DNA of 64,000 bases from Neobacillus rhizosphaerae (GCF_937468385.1 NZ_CALBWS010000006.1:62001-126000), one strand, 5' to 3'. Numbered from the stretch's first letter, positions 42,218-51,755 are shown. The notes: generated from the letters alone by a model not told the origin. Translations and numbers: made by a program.

Positions 42218-43723
42218 ATGCACCAAGGAACAAAACAACTCTTTGTTCAAACGGGAAGCCTTGTGGCTGGTTTTATGGTCTGGGTACTAATCTCTTCACT
42301 AATGCCTTTTATTAAGGAGGATATTAACCTATCATCATCACAAATTGCTTGGGCTACAGCGGTACCGGTTATCCTCGGGTCTCTGCTAAGAGTACCAATC
42401 GGATTTTGGGCCAACCGTTATGGTGCCAGAATATTATTTACAATTAGTTTTATCATTTTACTTTTACCAATTGCCATCCTTAGCTATGCAAACTCCATCT
42501 TCATGTTAATTTTAGGCGGATTTATGCTTGGAATTGGCGGAGCTGTGTTTTCCATAGGTGTTACATCATTACCAAAATATTATCCAAAAGCAAAGCAAGG
42601 CTTTATCAATGGGATCTATGGAGCAGGTAATATTGGTACAGCCATAACTTCCTTTTCCGCTCCAGTTCTAGCAAATGCCTTTGGCTGGAGAACAACGATA
42701 AAAATATTTTTAATCGTTGTTTTAATTTTCGCTATTATTAATTTCCTGTTTGGGGACAAGAAGGAAAACAAAGTAAAAAGTTCAGCGTCAGAGGTATTCA
42801 AACAGGTTTATAAAAATCCTAAAATTTGGTTTTTAAGTTTATTTTACTTCATTACGTTTGGATCGTTCGTCGCATTCACCATTTATCTGCCATCATTTTT
42901 AGTAAATCACTTTGAATTAGGAAAGGTCGATGCAGGCTTACGGACAGCCGGATTCATTGCGCTTGCAACTATTTTTAGGCCAATCGGAGGCTGGCTCAGC
43001 GATAAAGTTAATCCTTTTCTGATCCTTATGGTTGTGTTTTTCAGCCTTACCTTTGCAGGGTTCCTTTTAGCGTTCACACCATCCCTGCCGATTTATTCTT
43101 TTGGCTGTTTATTAGTTGCTTTCTTCGCAGGGATTGGAAATGGGGCTATCTTTAAGCTAGTTCCTTTATATTTTTCAAAGCAGGCTGGAATTGTCAATGG
43201 TATTGTATCAGCAATGGGCGGGCTTGGTGGTTTCTTCCCGCCCATTATTTTAACGATTCTCTTTAATTTTACGGGGCATTACGCGATTGGATTCATGTCC
43301 CTATCCGAATTCTCCCTAGCTAGTTTAGTCATCGTTGTATGGCTTTACTACCAAGATAAACTAGATATTTCCGCTAAAATTGTGAACCATGCTGTTGATG
43401 GCATTTGTGTAACGGATATTAATGGAATTATCCAAAGCATCAATCCGGCATTTACGAAAATTACCGGATATAGTTCTGAAGAAGTTATCGGAAAAACACC
43501 AAGTGTCCTTCAATCCGGTGAACACGGCACCGATTTTTATAAAAATATGTGGACCAATTTAAAGACAAACGGGTTTTGGGAAGGATATATTTGGAACAAA
43601 CGGAAAAATAACGTTATTTATAAAGAATGGTTAACCATTACAGCCATCAAAGATGATGCCGGAGAAACAAAAAATTATGTTGGAATGTTTAATGAAGAAA
43701 AAGAACATCCCAAGGAAAACTAA
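42218..43723 (+). CDS. NarK-type nitrate/nitrite transporter fused to a C-terminal PAS domain
   Basis: 501 residues. Residues 1-380 form a 12-helix MFS transporter of the nitrate/nitrite porter branch (RVPIGFWANRYGARI; LGGFMLGIGGAVFSIG and FAGIGNGAIFKLVPLYF are the two nitrate-signature-like glycine segments). A PAS domain follows (about 385-495: VDGICVTDINGIIQSINPAF, TKITGYSSEEVIGKTPSVLQ, GFWEGYIWNKRKNN). The PAS segment sits in the cytoplasm and may sense redox state or a ligand and gate transport (inference). ATG 42218 follows AAGGGGG. A degenerate Fnr site lies at the promoter. Confidence 0.85.
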   Translation: MHQGTKQLFVQTGSLVAGFMVWVLISSLMPFIKEDINLSSSQIAWATAVPVILGSLLRVPIGFWANRYGARILFTISFIILLLPIAILSYANSIFMLILGGFMLGIGGAVFSIGVTSLPKYYPKAKQGFINGIYGAGNIGTAITSFSAPVLANAFGWRTTIKIFLIVVLIFAIINFLFGDKKENKVKSSASEVFKQVYKNPKIWFLSLFYFITFGSFVAFTIYLPSFLVNHFELGKVDAGLRTAGFIALATIFRPIGGWLSDKVNPFLILMVVFFSLTFAGFLLAFTPSLPIYSFGCLLVAFFAGIGNGAIFKLVPLYFSKQAGIVNGIVSAMGGLGGFFPPIILTILFNFTGHYAIGFMSLSEFSLASLVIVVWLYYQDKLDISAKIVNHAVDGICVTDINGIIQSINPAFTKITGYSSEEVIGKTPSVLQSGEHGTDFYKNMWTNLKTNGFWEGYIWNKRKNNVIYKEWLTITAIKDDAGETKNYVGMFNEEKEHPKEN

Positions 43724-43725
43724 AG

Positions 43726-43771
43726 GGGTTCAAAAAAAGAGGGATTCTCAGCCATGATGGTCTCTTTTTTT
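43726..43771 (+). terminator. Terminator
   Basis: AAAAAAAGAG/CTCTTTTTTT stem around an imperfect loop, directly after the narK-PAS stop. Confidence 0.7.
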
Positions 43772-43847
43772 CGCTAATCAACCATACTTAAATAAATATT
43801 ACAACTTTTTGTCTAACCACTTTAGTTCACAGTTCCTTCACTATTAT

Positions 43848-43891
43848 TGTGACGTACGTCACAATAATAACATCACCATGTGGTTTATATT
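43848..43891 (+). promoter_or_regulatory. Fnr-dependent promoter of narK
   Basis: TGTGACGTACGTCACA (43848-43863) is a perfect TGTGA-N6-TCACA Fnr/Crp palindrome, embedded in a longer symmetric TATTAT/ATAATA frame. The -10 box TATATT is at 43886-43891, putting the site centre near -41.5. No -35 box is needed at such promoters. An Fnr gene lies at 54734-55435. Confidence 0.8.
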
Positions 43892-43951
43892 ATCCTCATA
43901 AACAATTTCAACTTTGTAATATTAAATTTGAAACGAATTTTGGGGGAATTA

Positions 43952-45256
43952 ATGATGGCTCGAATTAATTATTGGAATCCAGAAGATGAAAAGTTCTGGA
44001 AAGCAGAAGGCAAGAAACATGCAAATAGAAATTTATGGATTTCTGTACCATCTTTGATGCTCGCATTCATCGTTTGGCAGATTTGGTCAGTTGTTGCCGT
44101 CAGACTTAACGATATTGGCTTCCATTTTACTGAAGAACAATTATTTACACTTGCTGCTATACCGGGACTTGTAGGAGCAACTCTTCGCTTTGTTTATACA
44201 TTTGCAGTTGGGTCAATTGGTGGTAAAAACTGGACAGTGATTTCAACAGCGATTTTGGCAATACCGGCGATTGGTATTGGCTTTGCAGTACAAAACCCTG
44301 ACACACCATTTTCAATCATGCTATTGCTTGCAGCGCTTTGCGGTCTTGGCGGCGGGAACTTTTCATCTTCTTCAGCTAATATTAGCTTTTTCTTTCCAAA
44401 AAAAGAGAAAGGTACTGCACTTGGAATTAACGGTGGTTTAGGAAACATGGGTGTATCTGTTGTTCAATTCGTCACACCATTAATCATTACTTCAGGAACT
44501 TTCGCACTAGTTGGTGGTAAACAAGTTTTAGCAAACGGTCAGGAAGTATGGTTACAAAACGCAGCATTTATTTGGGTAATCCCAATCGTGATTATGACAA
44601 TTCTTGCTTTCTTTAAAATGGATAATGTTCCAGGAACAAAACAATCTGTAGCAGACCAATTTGTTATAGTAAAACGTAAACATACTTGGATTATGACTGC
44701 CCTTTATGTAGCTACATTTGGTTCATTCATTGGCTATTCAGCGGCATTCCCGTTACTATTAAGATCTCAGTTTCCTGAACACATTTCACTTGCTTTCCTT
44801 GGTGCTTTAGTGGCTGCAGCTGCAAGACCAGTTGGCGGCTGGATGGCTGACAAACTGGGCGGTGCAAGAGTGACTGCATATGTGTTAGTCGTTATGGGGA
44901 TTGGTGCAGCAGGCGTTATTTACTTCTTAAATGGTAAACAATTTGCTGGTTTCTTACTTGCTTTCTTAGTTCTATTCCTTGCATCAGGTATTGGTTCTGG
45001 ATCCACATTCCAAATGATTCCAAATATCTTTATTCCAAAAGAAGCAGCACCAGTTATCGGATTTTCAGCAGCCTTTGCAGCATATGGCTCTTTCTTCATT
45101 CCAAAGCTTTTCGGATGGTCTGTTAATGCCACTGGTACACCCGTAACTGCATTTTACTTCTTTATCGGTTTCTATGTGATCTCTTTTGGTCTTAACTGGT
45201 TCTTTTATCAGAGAAAAGCTTCTGTTTCAAAATCAGTAGTAAAACAAGCGGGATAA
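43952..45256 (+). CDS. narK: NarK-type nitrate/nitrite transporter
   Basis: 434 residues, MFS nitrate/nitrite porter. Family marks: N-terminal YWNPEDEKFWKAEGKKHANRN, a nitrate-signature segment LLAALCGLGGGNFSSSSANISFFFP in helix 5, and the second one AFLVLFLASGIGSGSTFQMIPNIF in helix 11. Imports nitrate or exports nitrite during anaerobic respiration. Start at the tandem ATGATG (43952/43955) behind TGGGGGAA. Transcription is predicted to be Fnr-activated. Confidence 0.9.
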   Translation: MMARINYWNPEDEKFWKAEGKKHANRNLWISVPSLMLAFIVWQIWSVVAVRLNDIGFHFTEEQLFTLAAIPGLVGATLRFVYTFAVGSIGGKNWTVISTAILAIPAIGIGFAVQNPDTPFSIMLLLAALCGLGGGNFSSSSANISFFFPKKEKGTALGINGGLGNMGVSVVQFVTPLIITSGTFALVGGKQVLANGQEVWLQNAAFIWVIPIVIMTILAFFKMDNVPGTKQSVADQFVIVKRKHTWIMTALYVATFGSFIGYSAAFPLLLRSQFPEHISLAFLGALVAAAARPVGGWMADKLGGARVTAYVLVVMGIGAAGVIYFLNGKQFAGFLLAFLVLFLASGIGSGSTFQMIPNIFIPKEAAPVIGFSAAFAAYGSFFIPKLFGWSVNATGTPVTAFYFFIGFYVISFGLNWFFYQRKASVSKSVVKQAG

Positions 45257-45265
45257 ATCCCTTTA

Positions 45266-45309
45266 AATCAAAAAAACCTGCCTAAATTTTAGGCAGGTTT
45301 TTTTGATTA
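45266..45309. terminator. Bidirectional terminator
   Basis: AAACCTGCCTAAA/TTTAGGCAGGTTT stem with A7 and T7 flanks between the convergent narK and yocH. Confidence 0.9.
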
Positions 45310-46149
45310 TTGGTTTAATATTTTTATTTTTATATGTTTTTTCCCCCAATTAATTGCATCTTGTTTAGAAGGAATAAACACATCAATTCTATTTCCTTTT
45401 ATCGCTCCACCTGTATCAGCAGCTGTTGCAACGCCGTACCCTTCGACATATACTTTACTTCCAAGTGGGATGACAGAGGGATCAACTGCGATGACCTTTG
45501 CATCGGGGTTAGCATTTAAATCAACACCTGTGGCAGTCGTGCCAGAACATCCTTCACATGAAGCAGTATATGCGGTTGCTTTTACCGTAATTTCCTTCGT
45601 GCTGTCATTTTTACTTTTTGAAGGAGAAAGAACGCCCGAGCTAACCTCTTTTTTTGCTGGAGAAGCTATTTCTTTTCTAGCATCTTTGGCCGTATCTGAT
45701 AGTGATGTTGGTTGACCTGATACGCTATTATTTCTCAAGGTATTGCTATTTTGAAATAATGTTTCTGTGTGAGGATTTTTACCATCATCACTTAATTGAT
45801 CATAGATTACAAGATTTAATCCTGGATGTATCAGGTCAGTATTTAATTGATTCCACTCTTTTATTTGTTTAACCTTAACTTGAAATTTCACTGCAACATC
45901 CCATAAGGTATCATCCTGCTTGACAGTATATTGTTTTTCAGTCGCAATCTCTAAAACATCTCCAGGATGAATAAGGTCAGTAGAAAGATGATTCCATGTT
46001 TGAATATTTTCTACAGATGTATTATGTACTTGTGAAAGATCCCAAAGGGTATCCCCTGTTTGCACAGTCAACTCTGCCGCTTGTACATTAGCACCTACAG
46101 TTCCTGAGAGTGCAGCTACTGCAATGAATGTTTTTATTTTTTTGATCAA
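45307..46149 (-). CDS. yocH: YocH-like LysM/3D-domain cell-wall protein
   Basis: 280 residues. Signal peptide (ends near VQAAE), two LysM modules (LTVQTGDTLWDLSQVHNTSV and YTVKQDDTLWDVAVKFQVKV), a low-complexity linker, and a C-terminal 3D domain with the three aspartates (ATGVDLNANPDAKVIAVDP, AADTGGAIKGNRIDVF). Matches B. subtilis YocH, a muramidase-like wall protein controlled by WalRK. I favour the TTG at 46149 because GGAGG lies 8 bases ahead; an ATG at 46164 has no clear site. I could not identify a confident WalR box. Confidence 0.88.
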   Translation of the reverse strand: MIKKIKTFIAVAALSGTVGANVQAAELTVQTGDTLWDLSQVHNTSVENIQTWNHLSTDLIHPGDVLEIATEKQYTVKQDDTLWDVAVKFQVKVKQIKEWNQLNTDLIHPGLNLVIYDQLSDDGKNPHTETLFQNSNTLRNNSVSGQPTSLSDTAKDARKEIASPAKKEVSSGVLSPSKSKNDSTKEITVKATAYTASCEGCSGTTATGVDLNANPDAKVIAVDPSVIPLGSKVYVEGYGVATAADTGGAIKGNRIDVFIPSKQDAINWGKKHIKIKILNQ

Positions 46150-46348
46150 TTCCTTACCTCCCATGTTCTTTCGTAGCTAACGATACCAATCATAACATGG
46201 ATTTTTCTGAAACAAAGAACAGGGGAATGTTAATTCATTTACAAGTATGGCAATTATATTACAATAACATATCTAAATATCATAAGATTAAAAAAGAAAA
46301 GTAAATAGTAAATTATCTGAATGTTAATAACCTTAAAAGCAATAAAAA

Positions 46349-46376
46349 ATAGTGCAGCGTTATTTCTGCACTATCC
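46349..46376 (-). terminator. fdhF terminator
   Basis: ATAGTGCAG/CTGCACTAT stem followed leftward by TTTTTTATTG, just after the fdhF stop. Confidence 0.8.
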
Positions 46377-46392
46377 TTTAAACATAAGTTAG

Positions 46393-48453
46393 TTAACAAA
46401 CCTTCGAAATCGCAACTGCACATGCTTTGAATTCTGCGGTCCCGGAAATCGGATCATATTCATTTAAAGTTAACACATTTGTTGGTGTTTCGCTCCAGTG
46501 AAAGCTCATAAAGACAAGTCCTGGTACCACTTGTTCTGTCACCTTTGCTTTAACCTGGAGTTCACCACGTCGGGAACGGACCTGAACAACTTCACCATTA
46601 GTAATTCCAAGCTCACTTGCATCTTCTGGATGAATATCAACTGTCTCTTCTGTTTGCTTAACTTTGACACCTGCTGCATAGTGGCGTGTCTGGGTATGTG
46701 TATTATAAGACTCATAGCGCCGCCCTGTTGTTAACGTAAATGGGTATTCCTCATCGGGCAATTCTAATGGCTCCGTATAGTCCACGGGAACAAATGGTGA
46801 TTTTTTAGCCACTGGCTGCTGTTGATGGAACCTTTCATGCATAATAAATGTTCCAGGGTGATTCTCATCAGGGCATGGGTAATGGATACTATACTCTTTT
46901 TCAAGTCGGGCGTAGGAAATACCACCATACATCTCCCAAGCAAGATTTCTGACCTCATCCCAAATTTCCTCACTGTTATTATAATGCATTGGATACCCCA
47001 TCATCGTGGAGAGATCACAAAGAATTTCCCAGTCTTCCTTAGTATTAGGTTCGGCCTCAACTGCCTTACGCACCCGTTGAATTCTTCGGTCCGTATTCGT
47101 GTAGGTCCCATCTACTTCTCCCCATGAACGAGCAGGAAGGACAACATCTGCCATTTTTGCTGTTTCAGTTAAGAAAATATCTTGAACAATTAATAAATCA
47201 AGTTTTTCTAATAAGGTTTTTGTATGATTCATATGAACATCTGCAAGAAGCGGGTTTTCACCGATGACATATAAGGCTTTTAATTCTCCCATTTCCAACC
47301 GATCAAAAGTACGGGTTTGGGTATCGCCTGCCTGTGGATTAAGCTCTACCTTCCACTCCTTTTCATAACGCGCTCGGAACTCGTCGTTTGCTAAGCTCAT
47401 CGCACCTGCCAATTGGTTAGGCAAACAGCCCATATCACCAGCACCTTGAACATTATTTTGTCCTCGAAGCGGCATGATACCGGTGCCTTCTTTTCCAATG
47501 TTTCCTGTTAACAAGGCAAGATTAGCTATGTCAAATACATTATTAACACCACAATGGTGCTCGGTGATCCCAAGTGTATAGGCAATCATCGAACTGCTTG
47601 AAGTAGCATATTCCCTAGCAGTTAAGATAATGTCCTCCGCCCTCAAACCGGTAATAGACGACGCATATTCAGGAGTATACAGTTCAACCTGCTTAGCGAG
47701 CAAATCAAAATCAATCGTAAACTTCTCGATAAACTCAGGATTATATAAATTTTCCTTCAGAATGACTCGAATGAAGGCATTGATTAGCGCTATATCCGAA
47801 CCGACATTAATTTGTAAATGCCGATGGGCGACCTTTACCATATCGATTTTTCTTGGATCAATTACGATTATCTTGAGCCCTGATTTTGCCGCTTTTTTGA
47901 TGCGATTGGCGATAATTGGATGGGCTTCCGTCGTGTTTGAACCCATCAACAGCAATACTTCTGCCTTATCGAAATCTTCAAGTGTATTAGTTGGGAAACC
48001 GCTTCCAAAAACTGTTGCCAGACCGGCAACACTAGGAGCGTGTCATGTGCGGTTACATCCGTCAATATTATTACTGTGAATGACTGTCCTCATAAACTTT
48101 TGTGTAATAAAGTTGGATTCATTTGTACTTCTTGCACAAGCAAACATGCTTATTGCGTTTGGACTCCATGTTGTTTTGATCTCTGTTAATTTTGTAGCAA
48201 TGAATTGATAGGCCTCTTCCCATGACGTTTCAACTAGCTTTCCAGCCTTGCGGATAAGCGGAGATGTTAATCTATTTTTTGCATGTACATATTCATAGGC
48301 AAATGCACCCTTTACACATGTTTGACCTTTGTTTACTGGCGCTTCCTTGTCTCCGCGGATTTTCATAATTTTATTATCCTGAACTTCAAGGACTAAGCCA
48401 CATCCAGTACCGCAGTATCCGCAAATTGTTTTCACAAAATTTGGTTCACCCAC
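46393..48453 (-). CDS. fdhF: Selenocysteine formate dehydrogenase H-type catalytic subunit (in-frame TGA = Sec137)
   Basis: 686 residues when the TGA at 48043-48045 is read as selenocysteine. Molybdopterin/[4Fe-4S] enzyme oxidising formate to CO2. The cluster ligands CGYCGTGCGL...QTCVKG are at about residues 11-46. The interrupted site reads GCNRT-U-HAPSVAGLATVFGSG, matching NNVDCCARVUHGPSVAGL of E. coli FdhH. Downstream, RGQNNVQGAGDMGCLPN and the C-terminal guanine-dinucleotide domain are intact, with no other stop in frame over 2.06 kb. A SECIS hairpin lies at 48013-48031. No other Fdh or Hyc subunits adjoin. Confidence 0.93.
48013..48045 (-). promoter_or_regulatory. UGA selenocysteine codon and bacterial SECIS hairpin
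   Basis: On the coding strand TGA is followed by 11 bases and then by TGTTGCC-GGTCT-GGCAACA: a 7-bp perfect stem with a 5-base loop. E. coli fdhF has the same 11-base spacing and an AGGTCT apical loop, where the G-U is contacted by SelB. The stem also encodes the conserved protein segment SVAGLAT. Confidence 0.9.
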
Positions 48454-48576
48454 TGTTATTCCTCCCCTTAATTCATTAATACCTATATAACCATATTAAT
48501 CTATTTAATACGATTGTAGATTCTTTTTTATAAAAAAATTTGTCTTTTTTATAAGACTATAGAAATTTTTTAAAAT

Positions 48577-48606
48577 AAAAAACGAGAGATTTGCTCTCCC
48601 GTTTTT
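48577..48606 (-). terminator. Terminator of the PAS kinase gene
   Basis: AAAAACGAGAG/CTCTCCCGTTTTT stem overlapping the kinase stop codon, with leftward T5 and AT-rich DNA. Confidence 0.75.
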
Positions 48607-50758
48607 ACGCAATTTTGGTAGGTAAAAAAATATTAAAGGTTGTGCCTTTATTCGGTTCACTTTCAACAAATACTTTGCCATTATGGCTTTCAATAATTTT
48701 GAAGCTAACCATTAATCCTAAGCCATTGCCGTTTTTCTTGGTTGTATAAAATGGTTCACCTAACTTTTGTAACTTTTCTTTCGGAATCCCAACACCTGAA
48801 TCCTGAATCGAAATTTGCACATTATTATCTTGAATTATTGTTTTAACATGCAAATCCCCGCCATTTGGCATCGCTTCGATACCATTTTTAATAAAATTTA
48901 GAAACACTTGTTTTAAGCGGTTTTCATCACATTCAATCTGAATAATCTCCTCGTTACAATCAAATGACAAGCTAACATTCTTCTTCCGCGCTTCGAATTC
49001 AAGCAATGAAACAACATTTTTAATGACAGGCACAACATTCTTTTCTTCTAATTCGACTACCTTTGGTTTTGCTAGTACCATAAAATCCTCAACAATGGTA
49101 TTAACTCGTTCTATTTCATCGAGGATAATGTTTAAAAACTCCATCCGATCAGGGTCTTTTTCATCTAACTGTAAAAATTCTGCATACCCTTTCATAGACG
49201 TAAGGGGATTTCGAATTTCATGAGCTACCCCGGCAGCCAGCTGGCCTACAGCAGCGAGCTTATCTTGACGGTGGAGGACCTCTTCTGTTTGCTTCCGTTC
49301 AGTAATGTCATTACGTATCGCTAAATATTGGTAAGGTTTACCTTGTTCATCCAAAAACGGAACAATCGTTGTGTCTACCCAATAATAGGTTCCGTCCTTT
49401 GCTCTATTTCTAATTTCACCTTTCCAAACATGTCCCGTTCCAATTGTTTTCCACAGGTCTTTGAAATACACTTTTGAATGGTGACCTGAATTTAAAATAT
49501 TATGGTCTCTTCCTAAAATTTCTTCTCGACTATATTTTGAAATCTCACAGAACTTATCATTCACACTGGTAATAATTCCTCTCTCATCTGTAAAGGCTAC
49601 GATTGAAGATTGATCCAGAGCAAATTTAATATCAATATTTTCTTTAAGTGTTTCTTTTAGGTGCTCTTCCGCCCTTTTTCTGTCAGAAATGTCTGAACGA
49701 ATCGCAATATATTGGATTGGTTTACCATTTTTATCCAAAAATGGAACAATCGTAGTATCAACCCAATAATAGGTTCCATCCTTTGCTTTATTACGAATTT
49801 CGCCTCGCCAAATCTTCCCCGATTGGATAGTTTGCCAAAGGTCCTTAAAGAATTCCTTTGAATGGTACCCAGAATTTAAAATCCGATGATTCTTTCCGAT
49901 GATTTCTTCTTGTTTATACTTTGAAATCTCTTCAAATTTATCATTCACAAACACGATTGTTCCATATGGGTCTGTAATAGCAACAATTGTTGAGGAATCA
50001 AGAGCTGCCTTAATGTCCTTTAAATTTGTATCAGTCGTTGCTAATTGTTTACTAATTAACGTACTCGATACTATAAGACCGCAAATAATTAAAACAGTTA
50101 CAAATAAGACCAAATAAATAAAAAAGGGAGTTTCTGTGCTTGACCCTCTCACCAGGTCACTTGTCGTAACAGTGGCCCTCTTTAACAAGAAATGACCTTC
50201 AGCAATAGCTGCAGATATTATAATGGCACTGATTGGTTTTAACCATATTTGATGACCTTGTTTGTAGCTTTTTGGAGAAAAAAGAATCCAAAGAGAGAAT
50301 AGAAATAATCCAAAAATCAACAACCCCAACAATGTAAATAATGGTATATTGTACTTTACATTCAAATTCATTGCATAAAGACCGATTACTTGAATTGCAA
50401 TCACAGCAAACGTAAGAAATAAACCGCCAATAAGGTAATGATAAAAACGAATCACTTTACCATAAAAAGGAAGAAAAGCCATTCCTGTAAATGCTACCCC
50501 TATAAAAATGGAAAGAACCGTTAGTGGAATATGATAACTAGCAAATCGATTTGTATCTGCTGATATAAGTCCCATAAAATTCATTATCCATATTCCAATT
50601 CCCATTGAAAATGTTCCACCAAGAAACAATAGCCTTTTATTTTGTCCTGAAGTTCTTATTAATGTAAACATATCTAAAGCTGTATATGATGCCATGGTGG
50701 TTAAACCTATTGCAATGATAATAATATAAGGATGAAAAGTTCCTAACAATGCATTCAT
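48605..50758 (-). CDS. Membrane sensor kinase with tandem PAS domains
   Basis: 717 residues. About seven N-terminal transmembrane helices (1-245), two very similar PAS domains with PAC segments (about 250-370 and 375-495), HisKA with His in GVAHEIRNPLTSMKGYAEF near residue 512, and HATPase_c (FLNFIKNGIEAMPNGG, DSGVGIPKE, GLGLMVSFKII). The PAS motifs (NDKFEEISKY, ILNSGYHSKEFFKDLW, YYWVDTTIVPFLD) occur nearly identically in both copies. The kinase core resembles sporulation kinases KinA/C/E. No cognate regulator adjoins. ATG 50758 follows GGGGGATG; longer in-frame starts lie in the promoter region. Confidence 0.87.
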   Translation of the reverse strand: MNALLGTFHPYIIIIAIGLTTMASYTALDMFTLIRTSGQNKRLLFLGGTFSMGIGIWIMNFMGLISADTNRFASYHIPLTVLSIFIGVAFTGMAFLPFYGKVIRFYHYLIGGLFLTFAVIAIQVIGLYAMNLNVKYNIPLFTLLGLLIFGLFLFSLWILFSPKSYKQGHQIWLKPISAIIISAAIAEGHFLLKRATVTTSDLVRGSSTETPFFIYLVLFVTVLIICGLIVSSTLISKQLATTDTNLKDIKAALDSSTIVAITDPYGTIVFVNDKFEEISKYKQEEIIGKNHRILNSGYHSKEFFKDLWQTIQSGKIWRGEIRNKAKDGTYYWVDTTIVPFLDKNGKPIQYIAIRSDISDRKRAEEHLKETLKENIDIKFALDQSSIVAFTDERGIITSVNDKFCEISKYSREEILGRDHNILNSGHHSKVYFKDLWKTIGTGHVWKGEIRNRAKDGTYYWVDTTIVPFLDEQGKPYQYLAIRNDITERKQTEEVLHRQDKLAAVGQLAAGVAHEIRNPLTSMKGYAEFLQLDEKDPDRMEFLNIILDEIERVNTIVEDFMVLAKPKVVELEEKNVVPVIKNVVSLLEFEARKKNVSLSFDCNEEIIQIECDENRLKQVFLNFIKNGIEAMPNGGDLHVKTIIQDNNVQISIQDSGVGIPKEKLQKLGEPFYTTKKNGNGLGLMVSFKIIESHNGKVFVESEPNKGTTFNIFLPTKIA

Positions 50759-51056
50759 TAACCAGCATCCCCCATTCCCACTGTCCGTTTCTACTATGAT
50801 TGTAATGTAAAGCAGAATGTTATGGAAGCATAAAATATGGAAGAAGAACATTTTTATCAATATTTTTACCAATAAATACACCTTTAGTAAAAAAAATAAT
50901 TAAAAGTTCATTAATATTTCTTGTGATAAAAGCCTTATTTTTTTTAAAACAGGTGATTTTTCCAAAAAAAGTCTACACAATTTTCTATTTTTTGATTATA
51001 CTGTACTATAACAAGAGGAAATAAAATAGACTGTATTAATAAAGGAGGAGTTTTAC

Positions 51057-51191
51057 ATGTTAATGAGTCCAGTTGAGTTTTTCAGAAACCTACCAAAGAA
51101 GGAATGTCCAGAATGCGGTCAGCATGTGGAGGAGCAAGCCGAAAGTTACTTAATGGAATGTGATCGCTGTTTATCCAAAAGAGAAGAATAG
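51057..51191 (+). CDS. yhfH: YhfH-family small zinc-ribbon-like protein
   Basis: 44 residues behind an ideal AAAGGAGGAG. MLMSPVEFFRNLPKKECPEC and the second pair CDRC give a CxxC...CxxC zinc-ribbon arrangement, matching the YhfH family of short Bacillus proteins. Function unknown. Confidence 0.75.
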   Translation: MLMSPVEFFRNLPKKECPECGQHVEEQAESYLMECDRCLSKREE

Positions 51192-51196
51192 TTGGG

Positions 51197-51315
51197 AAAG
51201 AAGAAGCGCCTTGCTAAGCCACGACAAGAAAAGGTTATCTAACAGAAGAAGTCTGAATTTTGATTTCATCTGTTAAAGGTTATTTAACCTCGAGGGGCTA
51301 GGCGCTAGAGCAAGA
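51197..51315. repeat. Dispersed extragenic repeat, divergent copy
   Basis: Begins GAAGCGCCTTGCTAAGCC and ends GGGGCTAGGCGCTAGAGC, with an inner dyad around GGTTATCTAACAG/CTGTTAAAGGTTATTTAACC. It belongs to the same class of GC-rich intergenic elements as those at 30604 and 57319. Confidence 0.55.
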
Positions 51316-51322
51316 AAGCACA

Positions 51323-51350
51323 TAAAACTCTCCAGTCAATGGAGAGTTTT
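51323..51350 (+). terminator. Terminator
   Basis: AAAACTCTCC/GGAGAGTTTT stem followed by ATGTTGTT. It probably ends the yhfH transcript after the repeat. Confidence 0.7.
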
Positions 51351-51444
51351 ATGTTGTTATTCAATTATTTTCCGTTTTGGAGAAAATTAGGCAAGCATAT
51401 TCCCTGCCTTAAAAACAAATCCTTTAGACAAGGAGCTGAAGAGA

Positions 51445-51630
51445 ATGGCAAAAAAAAAGGACTATCTTACAACTGCTCCAAGAAAAGGACAAATGACAGT
51501 AAATAATGGAGCAATATACCCTAATCAAAAATATGTAGCAGGAAATTCTGTGGATGAGGACAAATACTTAGAAGAAGCCAACACCCTGCTTGCAGCAGAT
51601 GAAATTGGCCAACAGAACGAAAATTTATAA
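51445..51630 (+). CDS. Small hypothetical protein, 61 residues
   Basis: AAGGAG lies 12 bases before the ATG. The product starts MAKKKDYLTTAPRKGQMTVN and ends EEANTLLAADEIGQQNENL. It is hydrophilic with no membrane segment. I do not recognise the family, though size and composition resemble small sporulation-associated Bacillus proteins. Confidence 0.6.
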   Translation: MAKKKDYLTTAPRKGQMTVNNGAIYPNQKYVAGNSVDEDKYLEEANTLLAADEIGQQNENL

Positions 51631-51755
51631 TAGGATTCGTTGGGAATATAATGATTTTGATAAAAAACTATCATGAGCCTCAACTCCCAACCCAACCATG
51701 GAAATAAATTTAGAGAACAAGCCGTAGTCACCTAATAAAGGCGGTGAGAGCAGAG

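Noticed and set aside
47956..48045. Frameshift or nonsense mutation splitting the formate dehydrogenase
   Set aside because: The two halves are in the same frame, the only interruption is TGA at the Sec position, and a SECIS hairpin follows at the standard distance.
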